From Adhaeribacter radiodurans (lineage in GTDB: Bacteria; Bacteroidota; Bacteroidia; Cytophagales; Hymenobacteraceae): a stretch of 64,000 nucleotides of DNA. The notes below the pieces were generated by a model, which was not told the DNA's origin, did not search any database, and saw nothing but the letters and a program-made list of their open reading frames with translations. Below, piece by piece: positions 17,809-26,651 of the stretch; position 1 is the stretch's first letter; the number at the start of each line of letters is the position of its first letter. Position numbers and translations under genes: made by a program. The stretch is taken from contig NZ_CP055153.1 in assembly GCF_014075995.1 (NCBI RefSeq), positions 3,782,001 to 3,846,000 of the forward strand, given 5' to 3'.

Positions 17809-19110
17809 ATGGCAGCAACTACCGTAAATCCACAAAGCCTAACTAATTCTTTTTATAAATTGGAAGGTATCCAAGACCTGGACCCGTTGTTGGAAAGAAT
17901 TGGCGAGGCTAAGTTCGTGTTGCTCGGGGAAGCTTCTCATGGAACCCACGAATATTATACCTGGCGGGCAGAAATATCGAAGAGGCTCATTCAGGAAAAA
18001 AATTTTTCATGTATTGCCGTAGAAGGCGATTGGCCAGATTGTTTTGAAATAAACCGTTGGATAAAAGCTTATCCGGGTACTCCAAACACCATTCTGGAAG
18101 TTTTAAATAATTTTAATCGTTGGCCTACCTGGATGTGGGCCAACTGGGAAATAAGCGCCTTGGCGCAGTGGATGCGAAATTACAACGACCAACTTGCTCC
18201 GGAAAAGAAAATTGGGTTTTATGGTTTAGATGTTTACAGTTTGTGGGAGTCTATGAGAATTATTGTGGATTATCTGGAAAAAGAAGATCCGGAAGCGGCC
18301 TCGTATGCCAGAAAAGCCATAGACTGTTTTGAGCCTTACGGCGAAGAAGACGCATACGCTGCCCGCTTGGGTTCTATTAAAAAAACCTGCCGCGAAGAGG
18401 TGTTACGTTTATTGTTAGAAGTAAAAGAAAAAGCCCCCCAGTACGACCATGCTCCCGAAGCCGGTTTAAATGCCGAAATTAATGCCTTGGTAGCAGCCAA
18501 CGGCGAAAAATATTATAGAACTATGGCTTCTTTTGGTGGCAATTCCTGGAATGTACGCGACCAACACATGGTAGAAACCCTGAATACCATTCTCAATTAC
18601 CTTGGGGCAGATGCTAAAGTAATAGTGTGGGAGCACAACACCCACATTGGCGATGCACGTGCTACCGACATGGTCGACGATGGTGACATTAACGTGGGGC
18701 AACTAATACGGGAACAGCATCGGGCCGAAGAAGTAGTATTGGTAGGGTTTGGATCGTACGAAGGTACTGTAATTGCCGGCCGGGGTTGGGATGCGCCAAT
18801 GCAAAAAATGCTGGTTCCGCCTGCCATTAAAGGTAGCGTTGAAGAAAAACTACATGCGCTTTCACCAGAAAACAAGCTTTTACTATTTAATAAAAACCCG
18901 GGATCGATAGAGTTATTTAAGGGCTGGCTTGGACATCGGGCGATTGGGGTAGTGTATAACCCAGACCGGGAAAGAGGAAATTACGTTCCAACTAAATTAA
19001 CGGAGCGCTACGATGCTTTCTTGTACCTAGATAAAACGCGAGCTTTGCATCCTTTGCATTTAAAGCCACAAGGCCATTTAACGCCGGAAACTTTTCCTTT
19101 CGGGATGTAA
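17809..19110 (+). CDS. Erythromycin esterase family protein
   Basis: The 433-residue soluble protein has the family's active-site signatures: LLGEASHGTHEYY (Glu and His near residues 43-47), FSCIAVEGDWPDCFEINRWI, and VIVWEHNTHIGDARATDM (His pair). The length is typical. Founding members (EreA/EreB) open the macrolide lactone ring, but the broad family in environmental Bacteroidota has mostly unknown substrates, so macrolide resistance should not be assumed. It is monocistronic and has no signal peptide. Confidence 0.9.
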   Translation: MAATTVNPQSLTNSFYKLEGIQDLDPLLERIGEAKFVLLGEASHGTHEYYTWRAEISKRLIQEKNFSCIAVEGDWPDCFEINRWIKAYPGTPNTILEVLNNFNRWPTWMWANWEISALAQWMRNYNDQLAPEKKIGFYGLDVYSLWESMRIIVDYLEKEDPEAASYARKAIDCFEPYGEEDAYAARLGSIKKTCREEVLRLLLEVKEKAPQYDHAPEAGLNAEINALVAANGEKYYRTMASFGGNSWNVRDQHMVETLNTILNYLGADAKVIVWEHNTHIGDARATDMVDDGDINVGQLIREQHRAEEVVLVGFGSYEGTVIAGRGWDAPMQKMLVPPAIKGSVEEKLHALSPENKLLLFNKNPGSIELFKGWLGHRAIGVVYNPDRERGNYVPTKLTERYDAFLYLDKTRALHPLHLKPQGHLTPETFPFGM

Positions 19111-19318
19111 TCAATTATTGCTTTACTGGGATGAGTTTTAGGTAGAGTTGTTAAACTATGTTTTAAATTTTACTAAAACCGAAAATTAATTCTTAACCAC
19201 TAAATTGCTTGTCTGTAAAATGGGCTTTTTATTTAAATACACCTTCCAGGTATCCGCCCGTTAATTATCCGTTAATCTACGGCTGTAACCTAAAATGCTT
19301 TAATGGGTAACTAAACTA

Positions 19319-20185
19319 ATGAAAATTATATTTCCAAAATTTGACAAGTTAGGCATGCCTTTGCTAGGTTTAGCCGCGGCTACTTTCTTTATAATTGAAA
19401 CCAAAAAACAACTCCGGAAACGTACCCGTCCCAAAACAGAACGCATAATAGAGAATGGCGCGGTAGCCGCTGTTGCACTGCCGGCTTTGCGCTTATTGTT
19501 GCTGCCAGGAATGTATGCTGCTGCCAGGCTGGCCCAAAAGAAAAATTTTGGTTTACTTAATTGGTTGCCATTACCCAAATGGCTGCGTTATGCAGCGGGC
19601 TTCTTGCTACTCGATTACACCAATTATTTCTGGCATGTGTTGCTGCACCAATCCAATTTATTGTGGCGCTTTCATAACATCCATCACATGGACCTGGATA
19701 TGGATCTTTCCACTGCCTGGCGATTTCACATCGGGGAAAATATTTTCTCTTTACCTTACCGGAGTGCGGCGGCGGCACTATTAGGGGTACCCGGTTCCTT
19801 GGTTTTGTTTTATGAAGTAATTTTTGAAGGTTGCACGGCCTTTCATCATTCCAACATACGGCTACCCTACGAAGCAGAACGCCGCCTAAACTGGGTGCTG
19901 GTAACTCCCCGGATGCACGGCATTCATCATTCTATTGTGGCCAGAGAAACCAATAGCAATTTCTCGGTAATATTTTCGTGGTGGGACCGCCTGCATCAAT
20001 CACTCCGGTTAAACGTGCCCCAAAATGAAATTACTATCGGTGTGCCGGCTTACCGCGACCCAAAAGAACAATCGCCTAAACAGCTCTTTCTACTGCCTTT
20101 TACCCAACAGCGTCCCTGGCATTTACCCGATGGCACCGTGCCTGAGCGAGAAGAACTGTACCCACCTCACCACTTATGCCCTTAA
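19319..20185 (+). CDS. Sterol desaturase / fatty acid hydroxylase family membrane protein
   Basis: The 288-residue protein has two or three hydrophobic segments (MPLLGLAAATFFII; VAAVALPALRLLLLPGMYAA; LRYAAGFLLLDYTNYFWHVL) and the di-iron histidine boxes of the superfamily: HVLLH, FHNIHH, FHHSN and MHGIHHS. It should be an inner-membrane di-iron oxygenase that hydroxylates or desaturates a lipid. Its substrate (sterol, hopanoid, carotenoid or fatty acid) cannot be told. It follows the erythromycin esterase gene by 208 bp on the same strand but may have its own promoter. Confidence 0.9.
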   Translation: MKIIFPKFDKLGMPLLGLAAATFFIIETKKQLRKRTRPKTERIIENGAVAAVALPALRLLLLPGMYAAARLAQKKNFGLLNWLPLPKWLRYAAGFLLLDYTNYFWHVLLHQSNLLWRFHNIHHMDLDMDLSTAWRFHIGENIFSLPYRSAAAALLGVPGSLVLFYEVIFEGCTAFHHSNIRLPYEAERRLNWVLVTPRMHGIHHSIVARETNSNFSVIFSWWDRLHQSLRLNVPQNEITIGVPAYRDPKEQSPKQLFLLPFTQQRPWHLPDGTVPEREELYPPHHLCP

Positions 20186-20286
20186 AAAAAGTAAATACAA
20201 TACTCTTTTTATAACCAGAAGTAAATAAAAGGACACACGTATAAAAATAGTAGATATTATATCCAAATAGTAAAAAGCTATAAGTT

Positions 20287-20318
20287 GTGCTTAGAGTTAG
20301 TGTAGGCGCTCTAAGCAC
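20287..20318. terminator. Hairpin between convergent genes
   Basis: A perfect 10-bp stem, GTGCTTAGAG (20287-20296) and CTCTAAGCAC (20309-20318), with a 12-nt loop lies in the 294-bp gap between the convergent hydroxylase and oxidoreductase genes. The T-run is weak, so termination is plausible, not proven. Confidence 0.45.
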
Positions 20319-20479
20319 TTTATGAGCAATCAATCTCTGATTGGCGAAAAAAAGTATGTGAGTAAACACTCATTAGATATTAGCGTTTTTAAAAAGGATA
20401 TAAACTGCTCACGCGAACTCTACTCATAACTGCTTTTCTATGGTCGGCAGTTGATACTGTTTGTTATAACAAGCGCTAA

Positions 20480-21868
20480 TTACTCGGATTTATCTAAGGT
20501 TAAAAAAAGATTATTCAGTGCCTCGGCGTACAAAGGATGAGCTAAAATCATTTCTTTCAGAATTGTATAATTTACTTTTCCGACCATAGCCATTTGCAAC
20601 AACGACATTATTTCGCCCCCCTCCTGCCCTACTACCGTAGCGCCTAAAATCTGACCGTTATTGCTGTCTATTATAGCTTTTATTAAACCGCGCGTATCAC
20701 CTGTTTCAATGGCGCGGGCAACCTGGCTCATGGGCAGCTTTGCTACTTTAAAATTTAATTTTTTCTTTCGAGCATCCGATTCTGATAATCCTACCCGGCC
20801 TACTTGCGGATCGGTAAACATGCAGTAAGGAACCAGGCGGTTAGTGGTTGTTTCTTCTTTATTCTCCAATAAATTATGGTACAAGATAACGTAATCATTA
20901 TAGGAGATGTGGGTAAATTTTGCTTCACCGGTTATATCGCCTAAAGCATAAATATGAGGAGTGGTGGTTTCGAGCTTATTATTTACTTCTATATACCCTT
21001 TGGCAGTAGTTTTTACCCCAGCGGCTTGCAGGTTTAAGGTATCCGTATTAGGAGTTCGGCCGGCGGCTAATAAAATATGCGAGCAGGTTATTTCGGTTTC
21101 CTGACTTGCTATGTTTACAGTTAAAGAAATTTGTTCTTTATTTTTAACTACTTTACTGGTTTTTGCCTGCGTATAAATCTGAATACCTTCGTCCTGCAAA
21201 AACGTTTGTACTTCAGCGGCTATATCTTCGTCTTCGTGGTCCAGAAAGTGATCGTTGTGGTCTAAAATAGTAACCTGACTGCCAAAACGACGGTACATTT
21301 GTCCAAACTCCAAGCCAATATAACCTCCGCCAATAATTACCAGGTGTTCCGGCAATTGTTCACTTTCCATTAGGGTGGTAGAAGTAAAGTAATCCACCTC
21401 TTGTAATCCCGGGATATCCGGCACCGCAGGGCGAGTACCCGCATCAATAAAAATTTTATCGGCAGTAATGGTTTGGGAACCACCTGTTTTTAGTTGAATA
21501 AGAATTTGTTTCTGGTTCACAAATGAAGCTTCCCCGAAAATTAAAGATAGATTAGCGGTGTTTTCCAGGCCTTTCTGGGAGCCACCGCGAAATTTTTCAA
21601 CTACCTGGGTTTTTCGGGCAATTATTTTAGGCAGATTTACCTGAAAGCTATTTACCTCGATGCCCCATTTCTCTGCCTGCGCAAGGGTATTTGCTACTTT
21701 AGCCGAAGCGATCATGGTTTTAGTGGGAGTACAACCAACGTTCACGCAGGTACCGCCCACCAGGTTTTTTTCAATCAACGCCGTTTTCCAACCAGCCTGA
21801 GCCAGTTTTTTAGCGAGCGGCGTACCGCCTTGACCGGAACCAATTATAACAGCCTGATAATGTTCCAT
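20480..21868 (-). CDS. Mercuric-reductase-like FAD/NAD(P)-dependent disulfide oxidoreductase
   Basis: The 462-residue protein has the FAD site AVIIGSGQGGTPLAKKL, the redox disulfide GGTCVNVGCTPTK (Cys41 and Cys46), an NAD(P) site VIIGGGYIGLEFGQMYRRFG, the second FAD motif YALGDITGEAKF, and the C-terminal dimer domain with AHPLYAEALNN. It belongs to the group usually auto-named mercuric reductase. It lacks an N-terminal HMA domain and the C-terminal vicinal Cys pair that true MerA needs to bind Hg(II), and no mer genes are nearby. A general flavin disulfide reductase is the safer reading. Single gene. Confidence 0.88.
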   Translation of the reverse strand: MEHYQAVIIGSGQGGTPLAKKLAQAGWKTALIEKNLVGGTCVNVGCTPTKTMIASAKVANTLAQAEKWGIEVNSFQVNLPKIIARKTQVVEKFRGGSQKGLENTANLSLIFGEASFVNQKQILIQLKTGGSQTITADKIFIDAGTRPAVPDIPGLQEVDYFTSTTLMESEQLPEHLVIIGGGYIGLEFGQMYRRFGSQVTILDHNDHFLDHEDEDIAAEVQTFLQDEGIQIYTQAKTSKVVKNKEQISLTVNIASQETEITCSHILLAAGRTPNTDTLNLQAAGVKTTAKGYIEVNNKLETTTPHIYALGDITGEAKFTHISYNDYVILYHNLLENKEETTTNRLVPYCMFTDPQVGRVGLSESDARKKKLNFKVAKLPMSQVARAIETGDTRGLIKAIIDSNNGQILGATVVGQEGGEIMSLLQMAMVGKVNYTILKEMILAHPLYAEALNNLFLTLDKSE

Positions 21869-22037
21869 AAATTCAACAGGTTACATTTACTTTAACTACT
21901 AAGGGTAAGCTACAAATTTTATTAATAGGTAGATAAAAATTAAATAAGGCGGTGTTCCCGCATCAAAATAAATAATGCCCGTAGAATCCGGACAAGCTTA
22001 AAAAAGTAAAATTATACCGCACGTTTTCTACATCTGT

Positions 22038-23207
22038 TTAGATACCTACTTTTTTATTCGTCCGGGCAGCTTCGTAAATAGCCAATAAAATTCGCACATC
22101 CCGCAGCCCCATTTCGCCGGGTACCTGGGTAGGTTTGTTGTTTCGTACGCAATTAGCAAAATCATCCATTTGCCGGGCTTGTTGGTTTACTTCCTCAAAA
22201 TCCATTTTCCCCTGACTTGTTTCTCCTTTAATTCCGGAATAGCTATAAGCCGGGTCTAGCCGCCACCAGCCATCCCGGGCTTCGCCGTACAAAAAGCCGG
22301 CTTCGTCGTTGTAACTGCTCACACAATCGGCAATCACGCCGCCTTCAAACTGCATTTGCCAGCTAATGGATTGCTCTACAGTTTTGAAATAATCGGGGCG
22401 GGTTTTCTCGCCGTATTTAGCAGTAATGGCAATAGGTTCTTTGCCCATAGTATACATAACTCCCTGTATACAGTAAATACCTACATCCATTAAAGGGCCA
22501 CCGCCCGCTAGTTTCTGACTTAAGCGCCAATCCTCAGGTTTAACGTTAATTTTAAAACTATCGGCCGCTTTAATGCTTTTTACCGGTCCAAAAACTTCTT
22601 TCTGCCCTAGTTCCATTACCCGTTGATTATGTGGTTCAAAGTGCAGGCGGTAACCAATAGAAAGTTTTACGTTATTTTGTTTGCAGGCATCAATCATGGC
22701 CTGGCAATCTTCCACGGTGGTAGCCATAGGCTTTTCGCAGATTACGTGTTTTTTGGCCTGGGCGGCCCGCACTACAAATTCGCGGTGCAGAGCGTTAGGA
22801 GTTACTACGTATACAATGTCAATATCGGGATTATCTTTAATCTGGTCGAAGCTTTCGTAACTGTACACGTTCTTGTCCGGAATATCGTACTTGCGTTTCC
22901 ATTTATCTACTTTGTCCGGTGAGCCGGTTACAATACCCGCCAAATAGCAATTATTAGTTTCCTGCAAAGCCGGAGCTAATTGTCCTTCGCTGTATTTACC
23001 AAGCCCCAGTAAGGCAATACCTAATTTCCGGCCTTGGCCATTTTGTCCGCTTGTTTCCCCGGATTGTTCTTTATTCCCGGATTTATTAGTGTTACAAGAA
23101 GTTAAAGAAAGCAACGAAAGACCGGTAGCAGTAGAGCCCAGAGTTAAGGATAAATCCTTTAAAAATTGGCGTCGGTTAAAAGGAGAAGAGAAACTAAACT
23201 TTTTCAT
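22038..23207 (-). CDS. Gfo/Idh/MocA family oxidoreductase, Tat-exported lipoprotein
   Basis: The 389-residue protein has a twin-arginine signal (NRRQFLKDL) followed by a hydrophobic stretch and lipobox LTSC, so it should be folded and exported with cofactor, then lipid-anchored. The Rossmann domain begins GIALLGLGKYSEGQLAPAL; the family motif CEKPMATT is present; the C-terminal domain has GGGPLMDVGIYCIQG. It resembles glucose-fructose oxidoreductase-type enzymes that keep NADP bound. The substrate is probably a sugar or sugar acid. It is a single gene with a long leader. Confidence 0.9.
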   Translation of the reverse strand: MKKFSFSSPFNRRQFLKDLSLTLGSTATGLSLLSLTSCNTNKSGNKEQSGETSGQNGQGRKLGIALLGLGKYSEGQLAPALQETNNCYLAGIVTGSPDKVDKWKRKYDIPDKNVYSYESFDQIKDNPDIDIVYVVTPNALHREFVVRAAQAKKHVICEKPMATTVEDCQAMIDACKQNNVKLSIGYRLHFEPHNQRVMELGQKEVFGPVKSIKAADSFKINVKPEDWRLSQKLAGGGPLMDVGIYCIQGVMYTMGKEPIAITAKYGEKTRPDYFKTVEQSISWQMQFEGGVIADCVSSYNDEAGFLYGEARDGWWRLDPAYSYSGIKGETSQGKMDFEEVNQQARQMDDFANCVRNNKPTQVPGEMGLRDVRILLAIYEAARTNKKVGI

Positions 23208-23442
23208 GTGGCTGATGCGAGATATTTAGTTGGTTGTTTAGATAGAATGGATGATTAAGTAACGTTTTAAATTAAGCTAATTGATATAGAACGATACATT
23301 AAAAAGTTTCTAAAAAAAGTAAAACCTGAGTCAGTTTAAAAGGTAATACAATTCAAGATTTAACAAATAATTTTTAGCTAACTATTAAATAACTTTTTCA
23401 AAATAAAACGGTTACTACCCAACCATTCATCTTTATTGAACT

Positions 23443-23973
23443 ATGGCAAAGAACAGGAACGAACAACAATATACCCAACCCGAATTACGGGAGAAAATTA
23501 AAGAAGAGCTGAAACAATCGCATAAAGGCGGTAAAAAAGGACAATGGTCGGCGCGTAAAAGCCAGCTACTTGCCAAGGAATACGAAGAAAAAGGCGGCGG
23601 GTACAAAGGCAAAAAAGACGAGCAGGCTAAAGCCTTGGATCAATGGACCAAGGAAGAATGGCAAACCCAGAAAGGGGAACCAAATGCCCGCCAAAAAGAT
23701 AAAACCAGTCGGTATTTACCTAAAGAAGTGTGGGATAAGCTAAGTCCGGAAGAGAAAAAAGAAGCCGAACAAACCAAAGCCAAAGGCTCGAAAAAAGGGG
23801 AACAACAAGTATCTTATACCCCGGCTATTAAAATAGCACTGAAAAAAGTAAAAAGTAAAGATACCGGTATTACCAGAAAAGACCTGTTGGAAGAAGCTAA
23901 GAAATTAAATATTAAAGGCCGGACCAAAATGAAAAAACAAGAATTGGAACAGGCTATTCAAGCGCATAAATAA
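23443..23973 (+). CDS. DUF5872-like basic protein with a Rho/SAP-like C-terminus
   Basis: The 176-residue, very Lys-rich protein has an N-terminal block typical of DUF5872 (RKSQLLAKEYEEKGGGYKG, DQWTKEEWQTQKG, TSRYLPKEVWDKLSPEEKK). The end (TRKDLLEEAKKLNIKGRTKM..KQELEQAIQAH) resembles the Rho N-terminal/SAP helix-extended-helix fold that binds nucleic acid. No catalytic motif was seen. A DNA- or RNA-binding stress protein is a guess. It is monocistronic. Confidence 0.72.
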   Translation: MAKNRNEQQYTQPELREKIKEELKQSHKGGKKGQWSARKSQLLAKEYEEKGGGYKGKKDEQAKALDQWTKEEWQTQKGEPNARQKDKTSRYLPKEVWDKLSPEEKKEAEQTKAKGSKKGEQQVSYTPAIKIALKKVKSKDTGITRKDLLEEAKKLNIKGRTKMKKQELEQAIQAHK

Positions 23974-24159
23974 AGAAGTTGATTAGCATTTATAAAAAAG
24001 GGGGAAATTCGCCCAAGGTGGTGTCCTTAACACCTTATAGTAGCTGGCAGGAGACTAATTGTTGCGGAAATTATCCGATAATGGGTAAACTTCTATAAGG
24101 CGGAACAGCTTTAAAGTATTTGCCGGGCTTTAGCTTGAAAAAATTTACTAATTTAAACA

Positions 24160-24184
24160 GGGAGCCAGCTATCTTCTGGCTCCC
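24160..24184. terminator. Hairpin downstream of the DinB gene
   Basis: A 9-bp perfect stem, GGGAGCCAG (24160-24168) and CTGGCTCCC (24176-24184), with a 7-nt loop, lies between the convergent DUF5872 and DinB genes. There is no clear T-run on either side. Confidence 0.4.
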
Positions 24185-24241
24185 TATACCTGCAAGCTGT
24201 AAGTTTAATTCCTTTTTCTGACATTATAAGCAATTAGCCTG

Positions 24242-24817
24242 TTACCTATTTCCGGCAACAAATGTTTTCATTACATTTCGTTTGGCTTGTTGCATATGCC
24301 TTTCGTTATGTGCAATTAAAAACTGAAAGACATCGCCTAGTTTTAATTTAACTAATTTAGTGATCGAAAGCGGAAGTTTAATCGTATCTAAATCTACGCG
24401 GCGGGCTTGTTTCAGGTAATTTAATAATTCTTCTTGTTGGTGAATAAATTCAGCTACTACAGCGTGGGCATCTAGATCTGGTGCGGGAATGTGGTTTTTA
24501 AAAGCTTTGTATTTTTTCTTTCCCGTAGTCGGCTCCATCATGCGGGTAAGATAACTTCCCACCCAGGAACCTTTAAAAATCTCCGAATGAATAGGATTAC
24601 TTGCCTCTTCTAATCCATTTTTGATTTGCGGCAGGTAAAATTTACCATATCCGTTTAAATGTTCTAGACATTGAGCAATGCTCCAGCCACCATCTGGGGC
24701 AGGTTGTAAGAGAACTTCTGTCTGTTCGTTCTGAAAAGTTTTTATAGCTTCCTGAATATGACCTTCTACCCTATTTTCCAGAAACTGTAAAAGTTGTTCT
24801 TTATTTACCGTTGCCAT
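24242..24817 (-). CDS. DinB family protein
   Basis: The 191-residue four-helix-bundle protein of the DinB/YfiT-like superfamily has an N-terminal helix (LLQFLENRVEGHIQEAI), WSIAQCLEHLNGYGKFYLP with the first metal-ligand His, and the C-terminal FLIAHNERHMQQAKR with the His pair. Such proteins bind a divalent metal, and some transfer thiols; this one's substrate is unknown. Its ATG is 1 bp after the stop of the DUF4345 gene, so they are translated together. Confidence 0.85.
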   Translation of the reverse strand: MATVNKEQLLQFLENRVEGHIQEAIKTFQNEQTEVLLQPAPDGGWSIAQCLEHLNGYGKFYLPQIKNGLEEASNPIHSEIFKGSWVGSYLTRMMEPTTGKKKYKAFKNHIPAPDLDAHAVVAEFIHQQEELLNYLKQARRVDLDTIKLPLSITKLVKLKLGDVFQFLIAHNERHMQQAKRNVMKTFVAGNR

Positions 24818-24818
24818 T

Positions 24819-25238
24819 TTAGTTTACTGGTTTAGCTAAAACTGAATCTTTATTTTTCCATAATAGAACCACGGCGATAATAAAAAATACCGTTTCCGTT
24901 ACGAGCCATTGTTTTCCGAAAGCGCCCAAAGAACCTTCAGCAAAAATGGTAACCAAGCGCGATAAGGCGTAAAAACCCCACAATAAAGTTAAAAAAGCTA
25001 ATCCTTTCTTAACATCTGTTAGCAACAAGTAAATTAAACTAATAAATAAAGTTAATCCTACGCCGCCGTAAACACCCCGGATTGAACTAAAGGCGTCATT
25101 ATTAGTTAGTTTCACCGCTACTAAATCCATTACATCCTGCGGATTGTAAAAAGCCATAACACTTACCATTAACAGACTTACCGCTGAAAGACCAATAAAA
25201 GCTTGCGCGGCCAATTTGGAGGTTTTTATTGTTTGCAT
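24819..25238 (-). CDS. DUF4345 family membrane protein
   Basis: About 139 residues with four hydrophobic segments (AAQAFIGLSAVSLLMVSVMAF, GVYGGVGLTLFISLIYLLL, GLAFLTLLWGFYALSRLV, WLVTETVFFIIAVVLLW). The conserved R-G-x-Y-G-G-x-G near the second segment fits DUF4345. The start at MQTIKTS is preferred over one seven codons upstream. It lies between a Crp-like regulator (72 bp upstream) and DinB (1 bp downstream). Function unknown. Confidence 0.8.
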   Translation of the reverse strand: MQTIKTSKLAAQAFIGLSAVSLLMVSVMAFYNPQDVMDLVAVKLTNNDAFSSIRGVYGGVGLTLFISLIYLLLTDVKKGLAFLTLLWGFYALSRLVTIFAEGSLGAFGKQWLVTETVFFIIAVVLLWKNKDSVLAKPVN

Positions 25239-25310
25239 CGTTTTAAGTTTTAAGTACAATGCAAATATGGCGGGCTGCTCGAACTTAATTATTGGTAAAT
25301 ACCAACATTT

Positions 25311-25895
25311 TCAGATCCGGATTCTATTGATCAATTTACTAAAATTGGTGGCCTCAATTCCCAGGTAATTGGCTAAATATTTATGCGGCACCAACTGCAA
25401 AATGTGCGGACTACGCTTTAATAATTGCCGGAATTTTTCTTCGGAAGTAAAGCATTGTAACTCCACTAACCTCTCTAATACCCCCGAAAGCGCCTGAGCC
25501 AAACCTTGCCGGATTATAAAGGCAATGGTAGGCTTAATAGCAATTAGCGGTAACAAATCACTGACCGGCGCCCGGAGAAAAGTGGAGGGGGTAAGCGTTT
25601 CGTAAAAATAACGTGAAGGTTGTTGCAGCAGCAAAGCATCCAGCACGCCGCCAAAGGAAGGGGCGTACGTAAATACCAACGTGGCTTCCCGGTTCTGTTC
25701 ATCGAAGTAATATACCCGCTGCACGCCTTCTAATACAAAATACAAATATTTTTCGGGCTTACCAGACAGGGTAAGTACTTCTTTGCGCCGGGCAGAAAAA
25801 GGCTTCCATAAACCAGCAAAAGCTTCCCACTCCGTTTCAGGTATGGGATAAATGGCATTCATTAGTTTTTTTAACTCTAAAATTGCCTCCGGCAT
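25311..25895 (-). CDS. Crp/Fnr family transcriptional regulator
   Basis: The 194-residue protein has a cyclic-nucleotide-binding-like beta-roll (about residues 25-115, with KYLYFVLEGVQRVYYFDE) and a short C-terminal helix-turn-helix (HKYLANYLGIEATNFSKLIN). The cNMP-binding Arg motif is not conserved, as is usual in the Bacteroidota group whose members sense other signals. It leads the DUF4345-DinB gene pair. The start could instead be Met12 (MNAIYPIPETEW). Confidence 0.88.
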   Translation of the reverse strand: MPEAILELKKLMNAIYPIPETEWEAFAGLWKPFSARRKEVLTLSGKPEKYLYFVLEGVQRVYYFDEQNREATLVFTYAPSFGGVLDALLLQQPSRYFYETLTPSTFLRAPVSDLLPLIAIKPTIAFIIRQGLAQALSGVLERLVELQCFTSEEKFRQLLKRSPHILQLVPHKYLANYLGIEATNFSKLINRIRI

Positions 25896-26003
25896 AAAAT
25901 ATACAGTTGTACTTGCTATTTACAATTATTTCAATAATTCTCTTAAAAGTTTATGGCTTTTAAGAGAATTATCTACCAACAAAAAGAAAATACTTAGCAA
26001 GAA

Positions 26004-26044
26004 AACAAAAAGGTAGATACCGGTAAGTATCTCCCTTTTTGTTT
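26004..26044. terminator. Terminator-like hairpin upstream of the Crp-family gene
   Basis: AACAAAAAGG.AGATAC pairs with GTATCT..CTTTTTGTT around a short loop, with A and T runs on the outside. No annotated gene ends here: the Crp-family gene starts on the far side and the lyase has its own terminator, so what it terminates is unclear. Confidence 0.5.
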
Positions 26045-26555
26045 GGTTTTGATGGATTATAGTTTGAATTTATTTTTATGAACCGGAAAACATCTTCTTT
26101 TCCGGAAGTTACAATTTTTAGTAAGTACAAATTTGGTTGTAAGGATACAATATCTAATTCAGCTTTCTTTTCTATTAGTTTTACTACTCTTATCGTTTAA
26201 CTACTAATTAAATTCTTCCAAAATGACCGGAATGGATAGGAAGAAATACAATTTTATTTTTCTTTCTAGTGCTTTTAGTAATTATAGAAAATCAAGGGCT
26301 GGTGTCGAACTCACATTAAATATTTTTCTGACTAAGCATTTACTATAGAAATAAGTACCGGAACAAAAATAAATATTTATTCGCACGGCACTGCTTTAGT
26401 GGTAAATCAACCATCCTTACCCTTCCTAAACTTAGCCGGGGAGCTTTTTCCCACTTATCCTCTAAAATTTATTTTGTCTACTTCCTTCAAAACTTAGTTT
26501 CAACTCATTCCAATCATGAAAAAAAATGAACACGTGCTATGCGATAAACTTAAAT

Positions 26556-26602
26556 AAAAGAACAGGCCGCTCTGCTTATAAGCAAAGCGGCCTGTTCTTT
26601 TT
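26556..26602. terminator. Terminator of the first polysaccharide lyase
   Basis: AAAAGAACAGGCCGC (26556-26570) pairs with GCGGCCTGTTCTTTT (26588-26602), with a further CTGCTT/AAGCA inner stem. It lies 50 bp past the stop of the minus-strand lyase. The same AGGCCG stem core recurs in the terminator of the paralogue at 29.6 kb. Confidence 0.9.
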
Positions 26603-26651
26603 ACATAATAAAAGGGCTGTTCCTACTTTTAACAGCCAGGTAAAATAGGTG

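Larger units (their letters stand above)
25896..26651. other. Intergenic region with several hairpins
   Basis: A 756-bp gene-free stretch. It holds a perfect 14-bp hairpin (25936-25949 with 25957-25970), a terminator-like hairpin at 26004-26044, a smaller 8-bp hairpin (26083-26090 with 26098-26105) and the lyase terminator at 26556-26602. No believable ORF was found. A small RNA between the hairpins is possible but unsupported. Confidence 0.5.

Noticed and set aside
20480-21868. True mercury resistance gene merA
   Set aside because: No N-terminal metal-binding domain, no C-terminal Cys pair and no mer neighbours.
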